NCBI GenBank assembly: GCA_963457665.1
Contig: OY735202.1
Coordinates: forward strand, 46,091,403-46,155,402
Length of the DNA: 64,000 nucleotides
DNA from: Thysanoteuthis rhombus
Taxonomy: Eukaryota > Mollusca > Cephalopoda > Oegopsida > Thysanoteuthidae
Direction: 5' to 3'
Part shown: piece after piece, positions 55,579-64,000 of the stretch
Layout of the letters: each line of letters starts with the position of its first letter
Position numbering within the stretch: position 1 is the first letter of the stretch
Notes under the pieces: generated by a model
What the model was told of the DNA's origin: nothing
What the model saw: only the letters and a program-made list of their open reading frames with translations
The model's database searches: none
Made by a program: the position numbers and the translations under genes

Positions 55579-57290
55579 CTGGAAGACAAGAAACAATACT
55601 GACAGTGATTTTATTCTTTAGAAGTACATAAACAGACTTTATCATAATTTTCGTAGAGATTTTAAAATCAATTGAAATGCATTTATTAAACTAAAAATAT
55701 CGAGAGCCTAGTCAAGAATGGTAAGCACGATATCAATTTTGATACATCTGTCGAGTAATGCAAGACTGGTAAAATCAAAATGATTACCTGGTTGAGACGG
55801 GGAACATTCCTGAATTCGGCTTTACTATCCTGCCGAATGATATCCAGTACAGATCGTTGGTGTATGGCACTAAAGGATATACTCTCTGCAAATAGGAAGA
55901 TAAGGTATTAGTTCTAATGCAACATAACAGGCTGAATGTTATTTTTTTTAATATATGTCTATCCTATCTTTTTTTTCCTTCAAAATTTTGCAAATCAAAG
56001 TTTGGGCGCATTGTTGAGTCTAGAGCATTCTCGATGCCCTTATATATGTTATGTAACGGTGTTAAACAATTTTTCATCACAATCTAAAAAAGGAACTCTA
56101 TACTGATGACTTCAAACTAAAAGCAAATTATTCAAGCTTCTTAATCATCATATCTAACTAATATGTGAAAGAAAATCTGAAATAGATATTCTGAACACAA
56201 ATTCAGTAATTTTGAAAAAAGTGTAAATAAACAACTTTCCTTAATGGTTGAAATACTGTTCATACCATAAATATAAACAAATTTATCGGCAATTTAAAAT
56301 AGAGTTTAAAGATAATATCAGTGCCATCATTACTAAATATTTTTCTGAATATAAACGTGGCAAAAGAAGACAGTAAAGATAGTGATGCAGGTAGCTAATA
56401 AAAAGTGTTGAAGGAAGAGAACCTTTTGATGTACTAGTGGCAATACTAGTTGTTGCCTCAGAAGGCGTTTCTTCTACATCCAAATGATCAATGGACAGTG
56501 TATTAGTGTCACTATCAGTTGGAGAGTCAGATTCCAGCTTGAGCCGCTCTCGTAGATCTTTTTCCAAATCAAGAGGATCATGGGAAGTCAAGATTTTTGT
56601 AGGAGAACCATCTTGCAGAGGATTATCGTCAGAGAGGGACAGCTCTTCAGAATAGGCTGAGGGAAGTTCAAGGTCTGAGCGAAAGAGAGGAAGATTATTT
56701 GAGAGAAGGTTAAATCAAGTAATGAAAAAAAAAAAAAAAAGCAGAAAAGCTGTGGATCCAATTTATAGTAAGTCTTCGAAAAACAAGCATTTAAGATTAG
56801 TAATAAATGAAGATGATGATGATGATGATGAAGATAATTATGTTGCATTTTATATTCAAGGCAGACAGGTGGGAAACTCAACCTCCTGCAGCAAGGCTAC
56901 CTGTTGTGACGTCTCATCATACCACTGGAAAACGACGTTGGAAGCCGAAATGACTCTCCCAATTAAAAAAAAAAAATCATTTACGGGTTGCTATGCAAAT
57001 CTCTGCACGGCCTCAGACATCATTTGAGTTATGATTAAAAAAACACATTGCAAAGCCAACGAATTAAAAGCAAACGAAGACTTTGATTTTGAAGTCTGAT
57101 TGCAGCATGCAGTTTTGTTAGCAAAAGACTGAAAAATAGGAAGCATCATGCAAAGGGGAATAGAATCATTAGGATCATAATCACAGGTACATGCCGTGTA
57201 TTGAAGAAATTGTCTTACCATCTCTACTGGAATCTTTTTCTTCTTCCTCTTCAAAGAAATCAGTAGCTTCTATTGCACTTTCAGTAGAAT
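54955..57290 (-). CDS. TBC1D9: TBC1D9-family Rab GTPase-activating protein, C-terminal four exons (partial)
   Basis: Minus-strand exons 57290-57219, 56674-56423, 55885-55788 and 55578-54955 join with agreeing phases (1, 1, 1, 0) into the last 348 residues. Recognisable blocks are FRNVPRLNQEQFIQLWKTLY, LYHSIANVGTLLLEIGEVGK and ITFEQFLASMLTEPPVVKYF, all characteristic of the region after the TBC and EF-hand domains in TBC1D9/TBC1D9B. Between them lies a long acidic, Ser/Asp-rich linker that is poorly conserved in the family. These proteins carry GRAM domains and a TBC domain acting on Rab GTPases at membranes. Those parts would be on upstream exons, which I did not find up to 64000, so the gene continues past the right edge. 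TBC1D8 is a less likely relative. The gene is convergent with the hydrolase-like gene. Confidence 0.9.
55788..55885 (-). CDS. TBC1D9: TBC1D9-like, penultimate exon
   Basis: The acceptor is CTATTTGCAG and the donor CCAG/GTAATC. It encodes SISFSAIHQRSVLDIIRQD and FRNVPRLNQ, leading in frame into EQFIQLWKTLY of the next exon. Confidence 0.88.
56423..56674 (-). CDS. TBC1D9: TBC1D9-like, third-last exon
   Basis: The acceptor is CTTTCGCTCAG and the donor AAAAG/GTTCTC (weak), with phase 1 in and out. The 84 codons are open: DLELPSAYSEELSLSDDNP to TSIATSTSK, an acidic and Ser/Thr-rich linker. Support comes from phase, open frame and composition, not from a conserved domain. Confidence 0.75.
57219..57290 (-). 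CDS. TBC1D9: TBC1D9-like, fourth-last exon
   Basis: The acceptor is TTATCTGTTCAG and the donor GATG/GTAAGA, with phase 1 in and out. It encodes STESAIEATDFFEEEEEKD and SSRD. The ESAIEA.DF stretch is what I expect just after the EF-hand-like region of TBC1D9 proteins. Confidence 0.78.
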
Positions 57291-57349
57291 CTGAACAGAT
57301 AAATATATACTGTCTATAGTTATGAGAATGGCCTTCAACATTCAAAGAG

Positions 57350-57570
57350 TTTTTACAACGATTGAACTCCATGTTATTTGTGTTGTCAACAGGACGTTTT
57401 GGCTGATCTATTCTACAGCTTTCTTCACGTGAACTATCCTGATGTGATGGTGGTAAACAGAGGCTTCTACTACTCAACAGCAACATGGGAAGGAAGGGAA
57501 AACACCCGAATCCTGCGTTATAAGCTTTGCTACCAATGGAGAGAGAAGAATTTCCGTTTACCACCATCAC
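57350..57570 (-). repeat. Dispersed repeat (family R3)
   Basis: The minus strand reads CLPPSHQDSSREESCRIDQP and KRPVDNTNN, paralleling the 48890-49030 copy, including the upstream CLPPS block. It inflates a chance open frame that overlaps the neighbouring TBC1D9 exon. Confidence 0.6.
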
Positions 57571-57773
57571 TATTCGGATAGTATACCAGGAGAAGACTAT
57601 AGAATGGGTCATTCAAAACATGTTTACAACACAAGCAAGGACTTCAATCATCAGAAAAAGTCTTTGGAAGTATATATATATAGTGTTCAACACAAGAAAA
57701 ATTGATGAGTTTCTTTGTTAGTATGTTTCTATACACTAAAAAGATTGAATAAATCAGCTCACATGATTTGAAA

Positions 57774-57915
57774 CAAACTGTTGTCCTCATTTTGGCTGTA
57801 ATAGTCACATGTTTCGGATGCTGTCTGTTTCAGCTGCCTGTTGCTGAAGAAAGCTGGAGAGTAGCAGTGTATGAAATATCATGACTATAACAACCAAGAT
57901 GAGGACAACAGTTTG
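57774..57915. repeat. Foldback repeat (about 36-bp arms)
   Basis: Left arm 57774-57811 (CAAACTGTTGTCCTCATTTT and on) and right arm 57880-57915 (ending GAGGACAACAGTTTG) are inverted copies with a few mismatches. The intervening 68 bases contain a further TTCAGC/GCTGAA pair, so the entire unit can fold as one long hairpin. Confidence 0.8.
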
Positions 57916-58079
57916 AATTAATCAGTGTATAAGAATGATAATTCCTCATCTAAGAAATTCTGACAGAAAACTTGAATAGCTTGGAAAAAAAAAAAATTGG
58001 TAGAGGTCATCTTTTATAACATCTCACTAGAATAGAATAGAATGAACTTTAGATTTATTCAAAGGTGAAGTAAAAAGAT

Positions 58080-58105
58080 CCGGTATGGCAGACCATATCT
58101 AAAAG
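58080..58105 (-). repeat. Short repeat shared with 44103-44125
   Basis: GGTATGGCAGACCATATCTA here is the reverse complement of TAGATATGGTCTGCCATA next to the 28-bp hairpin, suggesting both sites carry pieces of one element. Confidence 0.5.
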
Positions 58106-58395
58106 GAAAAGGGATCACTATTTCATCTGAGACAAGGTCTATATTTTAGATAGGGAACATCACCGGAGGCTGAGAAAATTGAAAGGAATCATGTACATTA
58201 GTCCTGTAGAGAAATGTATAAATTACGCCAGAGTGGATTACAGTGGGACGTGGAAGGAGCTAACCCAAAGGAAATTGCTTGGGTTATATGTCTTGCTGTA
58301 GGGTTTGGCATGATTGGTTAATCTGATCAGTATATTTTCCACCATTTGTTTCCATGTTGGATACCATTTTCTGGTTTAATCTACCTCTCCCCACA

Positions 58396-58397
<2 letters not shown>

Positions 58398-58427
<30 letters not shown>

Positions 58428-58445
58428 AAAAAGAAAAGAAAAAGA
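58398..58445. repeat. poly-A tract with AAAG interruptions
   Basis: About 27 uninterrupted A followed by A-rich G-interrupted sequence, directly before an R3 copy. Confidence 0.9.
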
Positions 58446-58550
58446 TTCCTTTGTTTTCCATATGGATTGTCCACCTGAAGGTTGGCTGAAATATTGTGTT
58501 AACAACAAAGAGAATAAGATCATAAGTCCAAACAACTCTTGAAATATAAT
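58445..58550 (+). repeat. Dispersed repeat (family R3)
   Basis: TGTCCACCTGAAGGTTGGCT, GAAATATTGTGTTAACAACA and CCAAACAACTCTTGAAAT parallel 44160-44255. The frame reads PPEGWLKYCVNNKENK. Confidence 0.5.
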
Positions 58551-58644
58551 AACTCATCTTGAAATTACAGAAGGTATCTTAAGATTTGGACATTTCAATA
58601 TTGTGTTATTTTTAGTATAAACCTTAAAATATATGAGATAAATT

Positions 58645-59065
58645 AATGTTTGGTTAGTCACACAATAGAAACACATCATCTAATCAACGAATTTTGGCAG
58701 CATGCCATGTTTGGGGTTATCAATTAAAAAAAAATGGAAAAAGGGGTGTTTAATGAATAAGTTATTTGTATCGTGTTTTGTTGGGCCTTGATCACCAAGA
58801 AGATCAGAATTTTCAAAAAATAATTTTGCATAAACTTATATATCTCGTTGAACTTCCCACTAAAAACCTGGGGTGTTTGTGTGTGTGTGCGTTAAAGAGA
58901 CAAAACAAAAACGTTTTTTTCTAGACATGAGGGTATAAATACCTAAATTTTCATCACTCTAGTTATATTTGTGTGGCCTGTATGCACCATACATCGCCAG
59001 CCAGACCCACTTAAAAACCAAAGAAAACTGTAGACAGTTTTGTTTGGCAGTTTGCATCAGTGACA
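58645..59065 (+). repeat. Dispersed repeat (family R4), copy 3
   Basis: GTTAGTCACACAATAGAAAC, TTTTGGCAGCATGCCATGTT, GTTATCAATTAAAAAAA, AAAGGGGTGTTTAAT and GCCAGCCAGACCCACTTAAA match the 27500 copy. It also carries a short GTGTGTGTGTG run. Confidence 0.7.
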
Positions 59066-59179
59066 AAGCCCACAACATCAGTACAAAATTAGATTCAATA
59101 TATAAGTTTATGGTTCCAGAAGTATCAAACATTTTCCAACATTGATACTTTGAATTCCTATTGATCATTCATGCTGAAG

Positions 59180-59480
59180 GTGAGGGTGTGGAGTGGCATA
59201 ATGGTTATCAGCATTGAAAACAGAATCAGCAAACCCAATTGAAGTTTTGGCTGAGGTTGTTCACAATCTATTTGTAAATAGCATGGCAGTTGGGAGCCTT
59301 TTAGCCCTAGAAGGTAGTCTAAGAGAATGTTACTCTATCAGAAAAAAAAACCTACAGCTAGACAGTTGCCATAGCAGGTCTAAAGCCAGGTAAAGAAATA
59401 GGGCTTGGTGTGGGGCTTGCGGCTACATCCTGTGTAAAAAACTACTTGATAGTGAAATCAGAGCAGAGGGTGTCTACAGG
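59180..59480 (+). repeat. SINE-like repeat (family R1)
   Basis: GTGGCATAATGGTTATCAGC (A-box-like), AAACAGAATCAGCAAACCCA, GCCTTTTAGCCCTAGAAGG, TACAGCTAGACAGTTGCCAT, AAAGCCAGGTAAAGAAATAG and GGGGCTTGCGG follow R1 through head, middle and tail. Confidence 0.7.
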
Positions 59481-60127
59481 TACAAATAAAAAATACACAT
59501 TAAAGCTTAAGTAAAATTAAGTAACTTAATGAGAAGAATGCTAATCCGATGACTACCTACTCTCCAGGTTTTTTGATTTGCAATTACAGCTGATTGGTAC
59601 ATTGATTGTACACAGCTAGTGAAAGTTTTAACCATTATCATATACTTATTTGTGAGAAAGACATCTGATTTTGAAAACCTCTTCCATACGGTTTCTTATT
59701 CTCATAAAATATATGATACCTTTAAAGTATATATTCTGCTAATTCAAAGTAAATCTATAGTAGATAAGCAACACTAAGACCAAAATAAGAAAATTTTCCT
59801 TATTACTCTGTAATGGATATTGAGTAAATTTTAAATGACCCAAACCAACTTACCTTGACTGGACCTTATCTAATAATCTATTTTGAATTGGTTATGATGT
59901 ATGACTTGAAAAGTAGATTTTTTTAAACAAATATTTTTGAGTAAATACAATCTGTAACCAACTGCCCATCCTATGTATATGATTTCATAATCCTCATACA
60001 AGAATAATCATTCAATCAAATCACACAGAGATTGCATGCAAAATAAAGTAGAATTTAAATACATTTTCATATCAATATACACAAAATTCAATCAGAATTA
60101 TTCTTGTAAAAAAAACATTTTCAACAT

Positions 60128-61250
60128 ATACTGGGTGGCCAAAAAGTTTGTTTGGTTTACTGAGTAAAATAACAGAATTTTTAAAATATTATTTTCAGCA
60201 TCAACTTTATTGTTCCACTATCTCCTCTCGTCTTTTAGCCAACTTCATAATTCTATTCTCCCAGAACATTTAATCTTTTTTGACAAAGAATTGCTCTAAG
60301 AGCTTTTTGCTATCTAAGAAATCAAAATTTTTCCTTTCATCTAGAGAATATTAAAACTAGAATATAGAGTAATCCAAAAATGTAATACCTGGCAAACATG
60401 GCAGATGAGTGAAAACCTCCTGGCTAAGCTATAAGAAGTTTTGCCTGGTCACAAAAGAAATATGCAGTCCAGCATTATTCTGATGGAATATTCCACCTTC
60501 TCTCTCAACTGTGGATGCTGTTTATCAACTGCTACCTTCAATTGGTCTAATTTGAAGTACTACTTGTTTGAATCAATTGGTTGGTTCTCTGGAAGGAGCT
60601 CATAATAGAGGACTCTCTTCCAATCACACCACACACATAGGATCATCTTCTTTGGATGAAGACCATCCTCTTTGAGCACAGTCAATGGTGGCTCAATTCA
60701 CTCACTCCACAATCTTTTGCATTCCATATTATTGTAAAGTATTCACCGTTCATCGTCCATCACAATTTGTTTTGAAAATGGAATACTTTTATAATGTACA
60801 AGTACTGAATCACACATGGAAAATATGGTCCAGTAGGTTAATTTTTTTTATGTTATATGGAAGCTACATATCAAAGTGACTAACAGGACCAAGCTAGATG
60901 ATTTTCAACACTGGATTCAGATATTTTGAGTATATCGTATAACATTGATTGTTCAAATAATATCTTGATCACGGTCAATCTCAACTGGTCAGCTTGACTG
61001 TGGAATATCATTCAATAAGAAATCTCCAGCACATAACTTTGTAAACCACTCTCAACATTTAATCATTTACAGTACCTCCTTCATAAACAGCACAAAAATT
61101 TTTGAGTCAGTTTTCCTTTTCATAAAATAATAAAAACTAAGAAGATAATACTGAAAATGTTGCTCATTTTCCTCCATCTTAAACAAAAATATACCAATCT
61201 TGATTATTCTTTTTATAAATGCACACTAATTTGACAGCTATCGAAGCGAC
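60128..61250 (-). mobile_element. mariner-like element, near full length but decayed
   Basis: The right-hand terminal motif CTGGGTGGCCAAAAAGTTTG at 60131 resembles mariner ends. On the minus strand the transposase can be followed from MEENEQHFQ (about 61178) through ISESSVENH and LHPKKMILCVWCDWKRVLYY to LLPENQPIDSN, HQNNAGLHIS, LLEQFFVKKD and MKLAKRREEIVEQ before TAA (about 60228). Frameshifts and several stops break it. The NNA position replaces the second catalytic Asp (normally DNA), and the YSPDLAPSD block is degenerate, so the protein would be inactive even if read through. Confidence 0.88.
60225..61178 (-). pseudogene. mariner transposase pseudogene within the 60.1-61.25 kb element
   Basis: The coding remnant spans roughly the full length of a mariner transposase (about 320 codons expected), from the N-terminal helix-turn-helix region to the C-terminus. 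The best-preserved block is the central HPKKMILCVWCDWKRVLYYE to QLREK part. At least one stop lies after PIDSN and a frameshift follows REK. Confidence 0.85.
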
Positions 61251-61574
61251 CTTTCCAATCAAGGTTAGTTAAAATTGAACACCCCACCTAACAACACAGA
61301 ATTAACTTTTTATGGTACTCAATAAAGACATAAATGAAGTATTAGAAGAACTCACATAGTAATCAACACTAATGAATGTGCAATGCAATTTTAAAAGTTC
61401 ATACTTCAAAAATATTTATGAATAGATAATGCAAATAACATTATAGAAGCAGAAGCTTTTGCAGTTTAAGATAGCAGAGGTGCTTATCATTGCACTGCAT
61501 ACACACATATTCATGCAAGAAGTGCAATGAAAACGGGGAATGCAATGCTATTTTTTGTTGCAAAGATATTCGAA

Positions 61575-61870
61575 TTGAAGTGTGGAGTGGACTAGCTGTT
61601 GATGGTATGGAAAATGGAATCTGCAAAATGAGTTCAACTTCCAGCTGAGGTAGTTTTACTTTCCACTAATATGCTTGGGAAAGGCATGGATCCACTATCC
61701 ATGCCTCCAGCAACAGGGGAAAGTCAAGCAGATAGAGCTTGTCAGCCTTGTAAGGCAGTCTGTCTAAGAGAAGGCTGTTTCAACAAAATAGAAACAGCTT
61801 GACAGTCACTTTGGCTGTCTCAGCCGGCCAAACTTTTGGGGAAAGGCAACTAGTGGAAGTTAGCTGATCT
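61575..61870 (+). repeat. SINE-like repeat (family R1)
   Basis: GGTATGGAAAATGGAATCTG, GAGTTCAACTTCCAGCTGAG, CACTAATATGCTTGGGAAAG, CAGCCTTGTAAGGCAGTCTG and AACAGCTTGACAGTCACTT follow R1. Confidence 0.65.
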
Positions 61871-63029
61871 TCATTAAAAAAAAAAAAAAATTGACCAGCG
61901 CAGGTGAGAAGAGAGCCATTCCCTGATCCTCAAAAGTGAGGAATAAGCAATACACATATTAGCTTAGTGTGTATGTGTATGTATGTGTGTGTGTGTATGA
62001 GGATTGGTTGTATGGGGAGATAACTCAGTTGAATCCCTGAAGTTATCATTTTTGGAATTGATACCAAGTTTCTGTTCGTCTGATTTATCAGCCCAGATCT
62101 CTATATTTGAGTGGAACATTTTCAAGAATCATTTCAACATTTACAAAAGAAACATGGCAAATGGAGTCTGGCACAAAATAAAGAGGAAGAATTAATCTTT
62201 GCACCAAGTACAATAAGCCAATGTTTGGATGTTGTCTAAATCAATCAAAGTGTCTCATTCTGGGAAAATGTCCTATTGAATCAATGCAAACAGTTCAAAT
62301 GTTATAGTCTGCGAGATAAGATTTTCACCATATTCTCATTCCAATCTTCTATTGAACAGAATTTTCATATAACAGCACTATATCAAATCATATTTAATCA
62401 TTTGCGAATTTTTGCATAAAGCCTTCTCAAAGAGCAAGGAAAAGAAAAAAATTGAACAAGTCACTAAACCAGATTTTTAATAAAATTTCTCTGTACATAA
62501 GAAGCATTATGGGACATTTTACAAACCGGGAACTTTTAATGATTAAGCAAAAAAGCTGTCAGGGCATTTTTATTATAGGTCACTACTATTCCATGCATTT
62601 TTGGTCTGTTTTTAAAAATAGCTGATTTATAGTTTGGCCTTCCTTATGTGTATGTTGCATGTGGGGGCTGTAGAAGTCACTCAATACTTTTCTTTCTTTA
62701 TCCTCTTCATCCTTTCAATTAGAACACCAGAGTTCAAACAAGGTCACAGGATTGTGTGCCGAAGTCATGAGTTAACGCAAGAACAGATACATCTTAGTGC
62801 TTGATTAATTTATTCAAAATTTTCCTTACTATTCAAAACTATACTGTTCAAGGTCTTATAATTCAATGGGATTTTTTAGTAGCTTACACCTGGTTACATT
62901 AATTTGTACAGCAATACCTTACTCATACTATATCGAAATCCACACTTAACAAAACTGCACTAGTCAAGATATTCCTGTAATATTTTACAAAGTGTAGTTT
63001 AGCACACAGATACAAATACGGAGAATCCA

Positions 63030-63110
63030 GTGAGGATTGAACACACTACTCAGTATTAATGATCCGCAAGACTGGCTTGTTAACCATTACATCACAAGGT
63101 GAGAGAGAAC
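63030..63110 (-). repeat. tRNA-like fragment
   Basis: The minus strand has TTGTGATGTAATGGTTAAC (A-box-like) and GTGTTCAATCCTCAC (B-box-like) at tRNA-like spacing, with no closable cloverleaf. It is probably a SINE head. Confidence 0.45.
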
Positions 63111-63574
63111 GGATGATTATTTTATCTGTTCTCCTGTAAACACTAGACTTTGGCAGGAGTAAGGAAAAATACTAAGTGACTTCGAGAATCACCTTGTACA
63201 ATTGAGGATGGCTGAAGGGTATATCAGCTGAGAAGAAAAAGAAAATAAAGATAAAAATCTGAAAAATGCATGGAAAAATACTGTATCTCAGGGGGAAAAA
63301 AAAAAGAAAGATTACTACTAACTGAAACAAAGCAAAGGAATAAAGATTTAGAGATGTGCAGGAAAAACTTTAATAGATTTACAACTTGCCATATATGTTG
63401 TAGATATTGTTGGGGAATAAATTCTCTGAAACATGTAAAAATTAATAGAGCTTAGCACATAGATTAAAACAGCTGAAATGAAATTTTTGTTACTGTATAT
63501 GCCAGTATATGATAGAGACATTTAATCGAAAAACAGCCCCCCCCCCTACTGCAAACAAACAAATGCAGTAACCA

Positions 63575-63700
63575 ATGTGCTGGTATCATGACTAGGGGGG
63601 CCATCTACTGAAGCTCGATGTGGACAGTTATGGAACTTGTAAGAACTGCAGGAAGCAGTAGTCCTCCAAATACCCTAATAAACCATTTGTCTTATAGTCC
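63575..63700 (+). repeat. Dispersed repeat (family R5), copy 2
   Basis: GTGCTGGTATCATGACTAGG, GATGTGGACAGTTATG, AGCAGTAGTCCTCCAAATAC and AAACCATTTGTCTTATAGTC match 47645-47775. Confidence 0.7.
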
Positions 63701-64000
63701 GGCATATACGGTAATGAAGTCATTATTTAAAGTGTTATTTCCTTATGGACTATTCAGAGGATAAGCGGATTTGATTGGAATAAAGTAAAAGAGATCCTTA
63801 TAGCTATACATGACATGGAATACATTTTCCTTAACACACAACAAGCTAAACATTCATCTAAAAAGATTCGAGCTATGAACACATACTTCTCTTCAAACAT
63901 CATTTGGTTACTTGCGCAATGGTTTAACGAATAGTGCAGAAATTTATTCAAACGAGACTAGAGAGACGAGATGAGAAAGATGCCTTGCTGATTGAATGAT

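Larger units (their letters stand above)
61871..64000. other. Non-coding sequence, probably intron or upstream of the TBC1D9-like gene
   Basis: No exon of the TBC1D9-like gene or any other protein was recognised up to the right edge. It contains a tRNA-like fragment at 63030-63110 and an R5 repeat at 63575-63700. Confidence 0.45.

Noticed and set aside
56722-57027. Plus-strand frame with poly-Lys and poly-Asp
   Set aside because: It is a chance frame through poly-A and GAT repeats in a TBC1D9-like intron.
57181-57612. 143-codon minus-strand frame taken as one exon
   Set aside because: Only 57219-57290 is splice-bounded and TBC1D9-like. The upstream part is an R3 repeat and intron sequence.
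59850-59885. Minus-strand consensus GTAAGT donor at about 59855 as a further TBC1D9 exon
   Set aside because: No matching acceptor with a pyrimidine tract lies upstream, and the frame before it soon hits stops. It is treated as a cryptic site.

Overview
The window looks like nuclear DNA of a multicellular animal. It is very AT-rich, with spliced genes carrying long introns, many tRNA-derived short repeats, long (TA)n, (CA)n and (GA)n tracts and several dead IS630/Tc1/mariner transposons. The gene families (TMEM263, TBC1D9, a DUF1057-type alpha/beta hydrolase) together with the repeat style suggest a lophotrochozoan, most likely a cephalopod mollusc such as Octopus. That placement is an inference from pattern recognition and was not tested. 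I see no bacterial, viral or CRISPR content.

Three host genes can be rebuilt exon by exon, with splice phases that agree at every junction. (1) A TMEM263-like small membrane protein lies on the minus strand, with three coding exons between 20056 and 9323 (104 aa). (2) A seven-exon alpha/beta-hydrolase-fold gene lies on the plus strand, 32459 to 49415. It encodes 375 aa with a mitochondrial-type N-terminus. The nucleophile position is Gly instead of Ser, and no histidine lies where the catalytic one would be expected, so it looks like a pseudo-hydrolase. Intron 3 holds a duplicated, in-frame 30-nt copy of the end of exon 3. (3) The last four coding exons of a TBC1D9-family Rab GAP lie on the minus strand, 57290 down to 54955. 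The rest of that gene should lie beyond the right edge. Genes 2 and 3 are convergent, and genes 1 and 2 are divergent across about 12 kb.

Layout: 1-9322 is non-coding, with a dispersed repeat at 3.9-4.6 kb and a 3' fragment of an RTE-like LINE at 5.1-5.5 kb. 9323-20056 is the TMEM263-like gene, with a Tc1 fossil, a mariner fossil and a MITE-like element in its introns. 20057-32458 is intergenic, with tRNA-like sequence, two mariner fossils, an orphan coding-like segment and long microsatellites. 32459-49415 is the hydrolase gene, whose introns hold a pogo-like DDE fossil, a second RTE-like LINE end and a perfect 28-bp hairpin. 49416-54954 is the convergent intergenic space. 54955-57290 is the TBC1D9 3' end. 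57291-64000 is probably intron, with a foldback repeat, a near full-length mariner fossil and SINE copies.

The genes show no evident functional link, as expected for animal intergenic neighbourhoods. The most notable features are the pseudo-hydrolase with its candidate mini-exon, and the hairpin-forming repeats that could be transcribed within introns.
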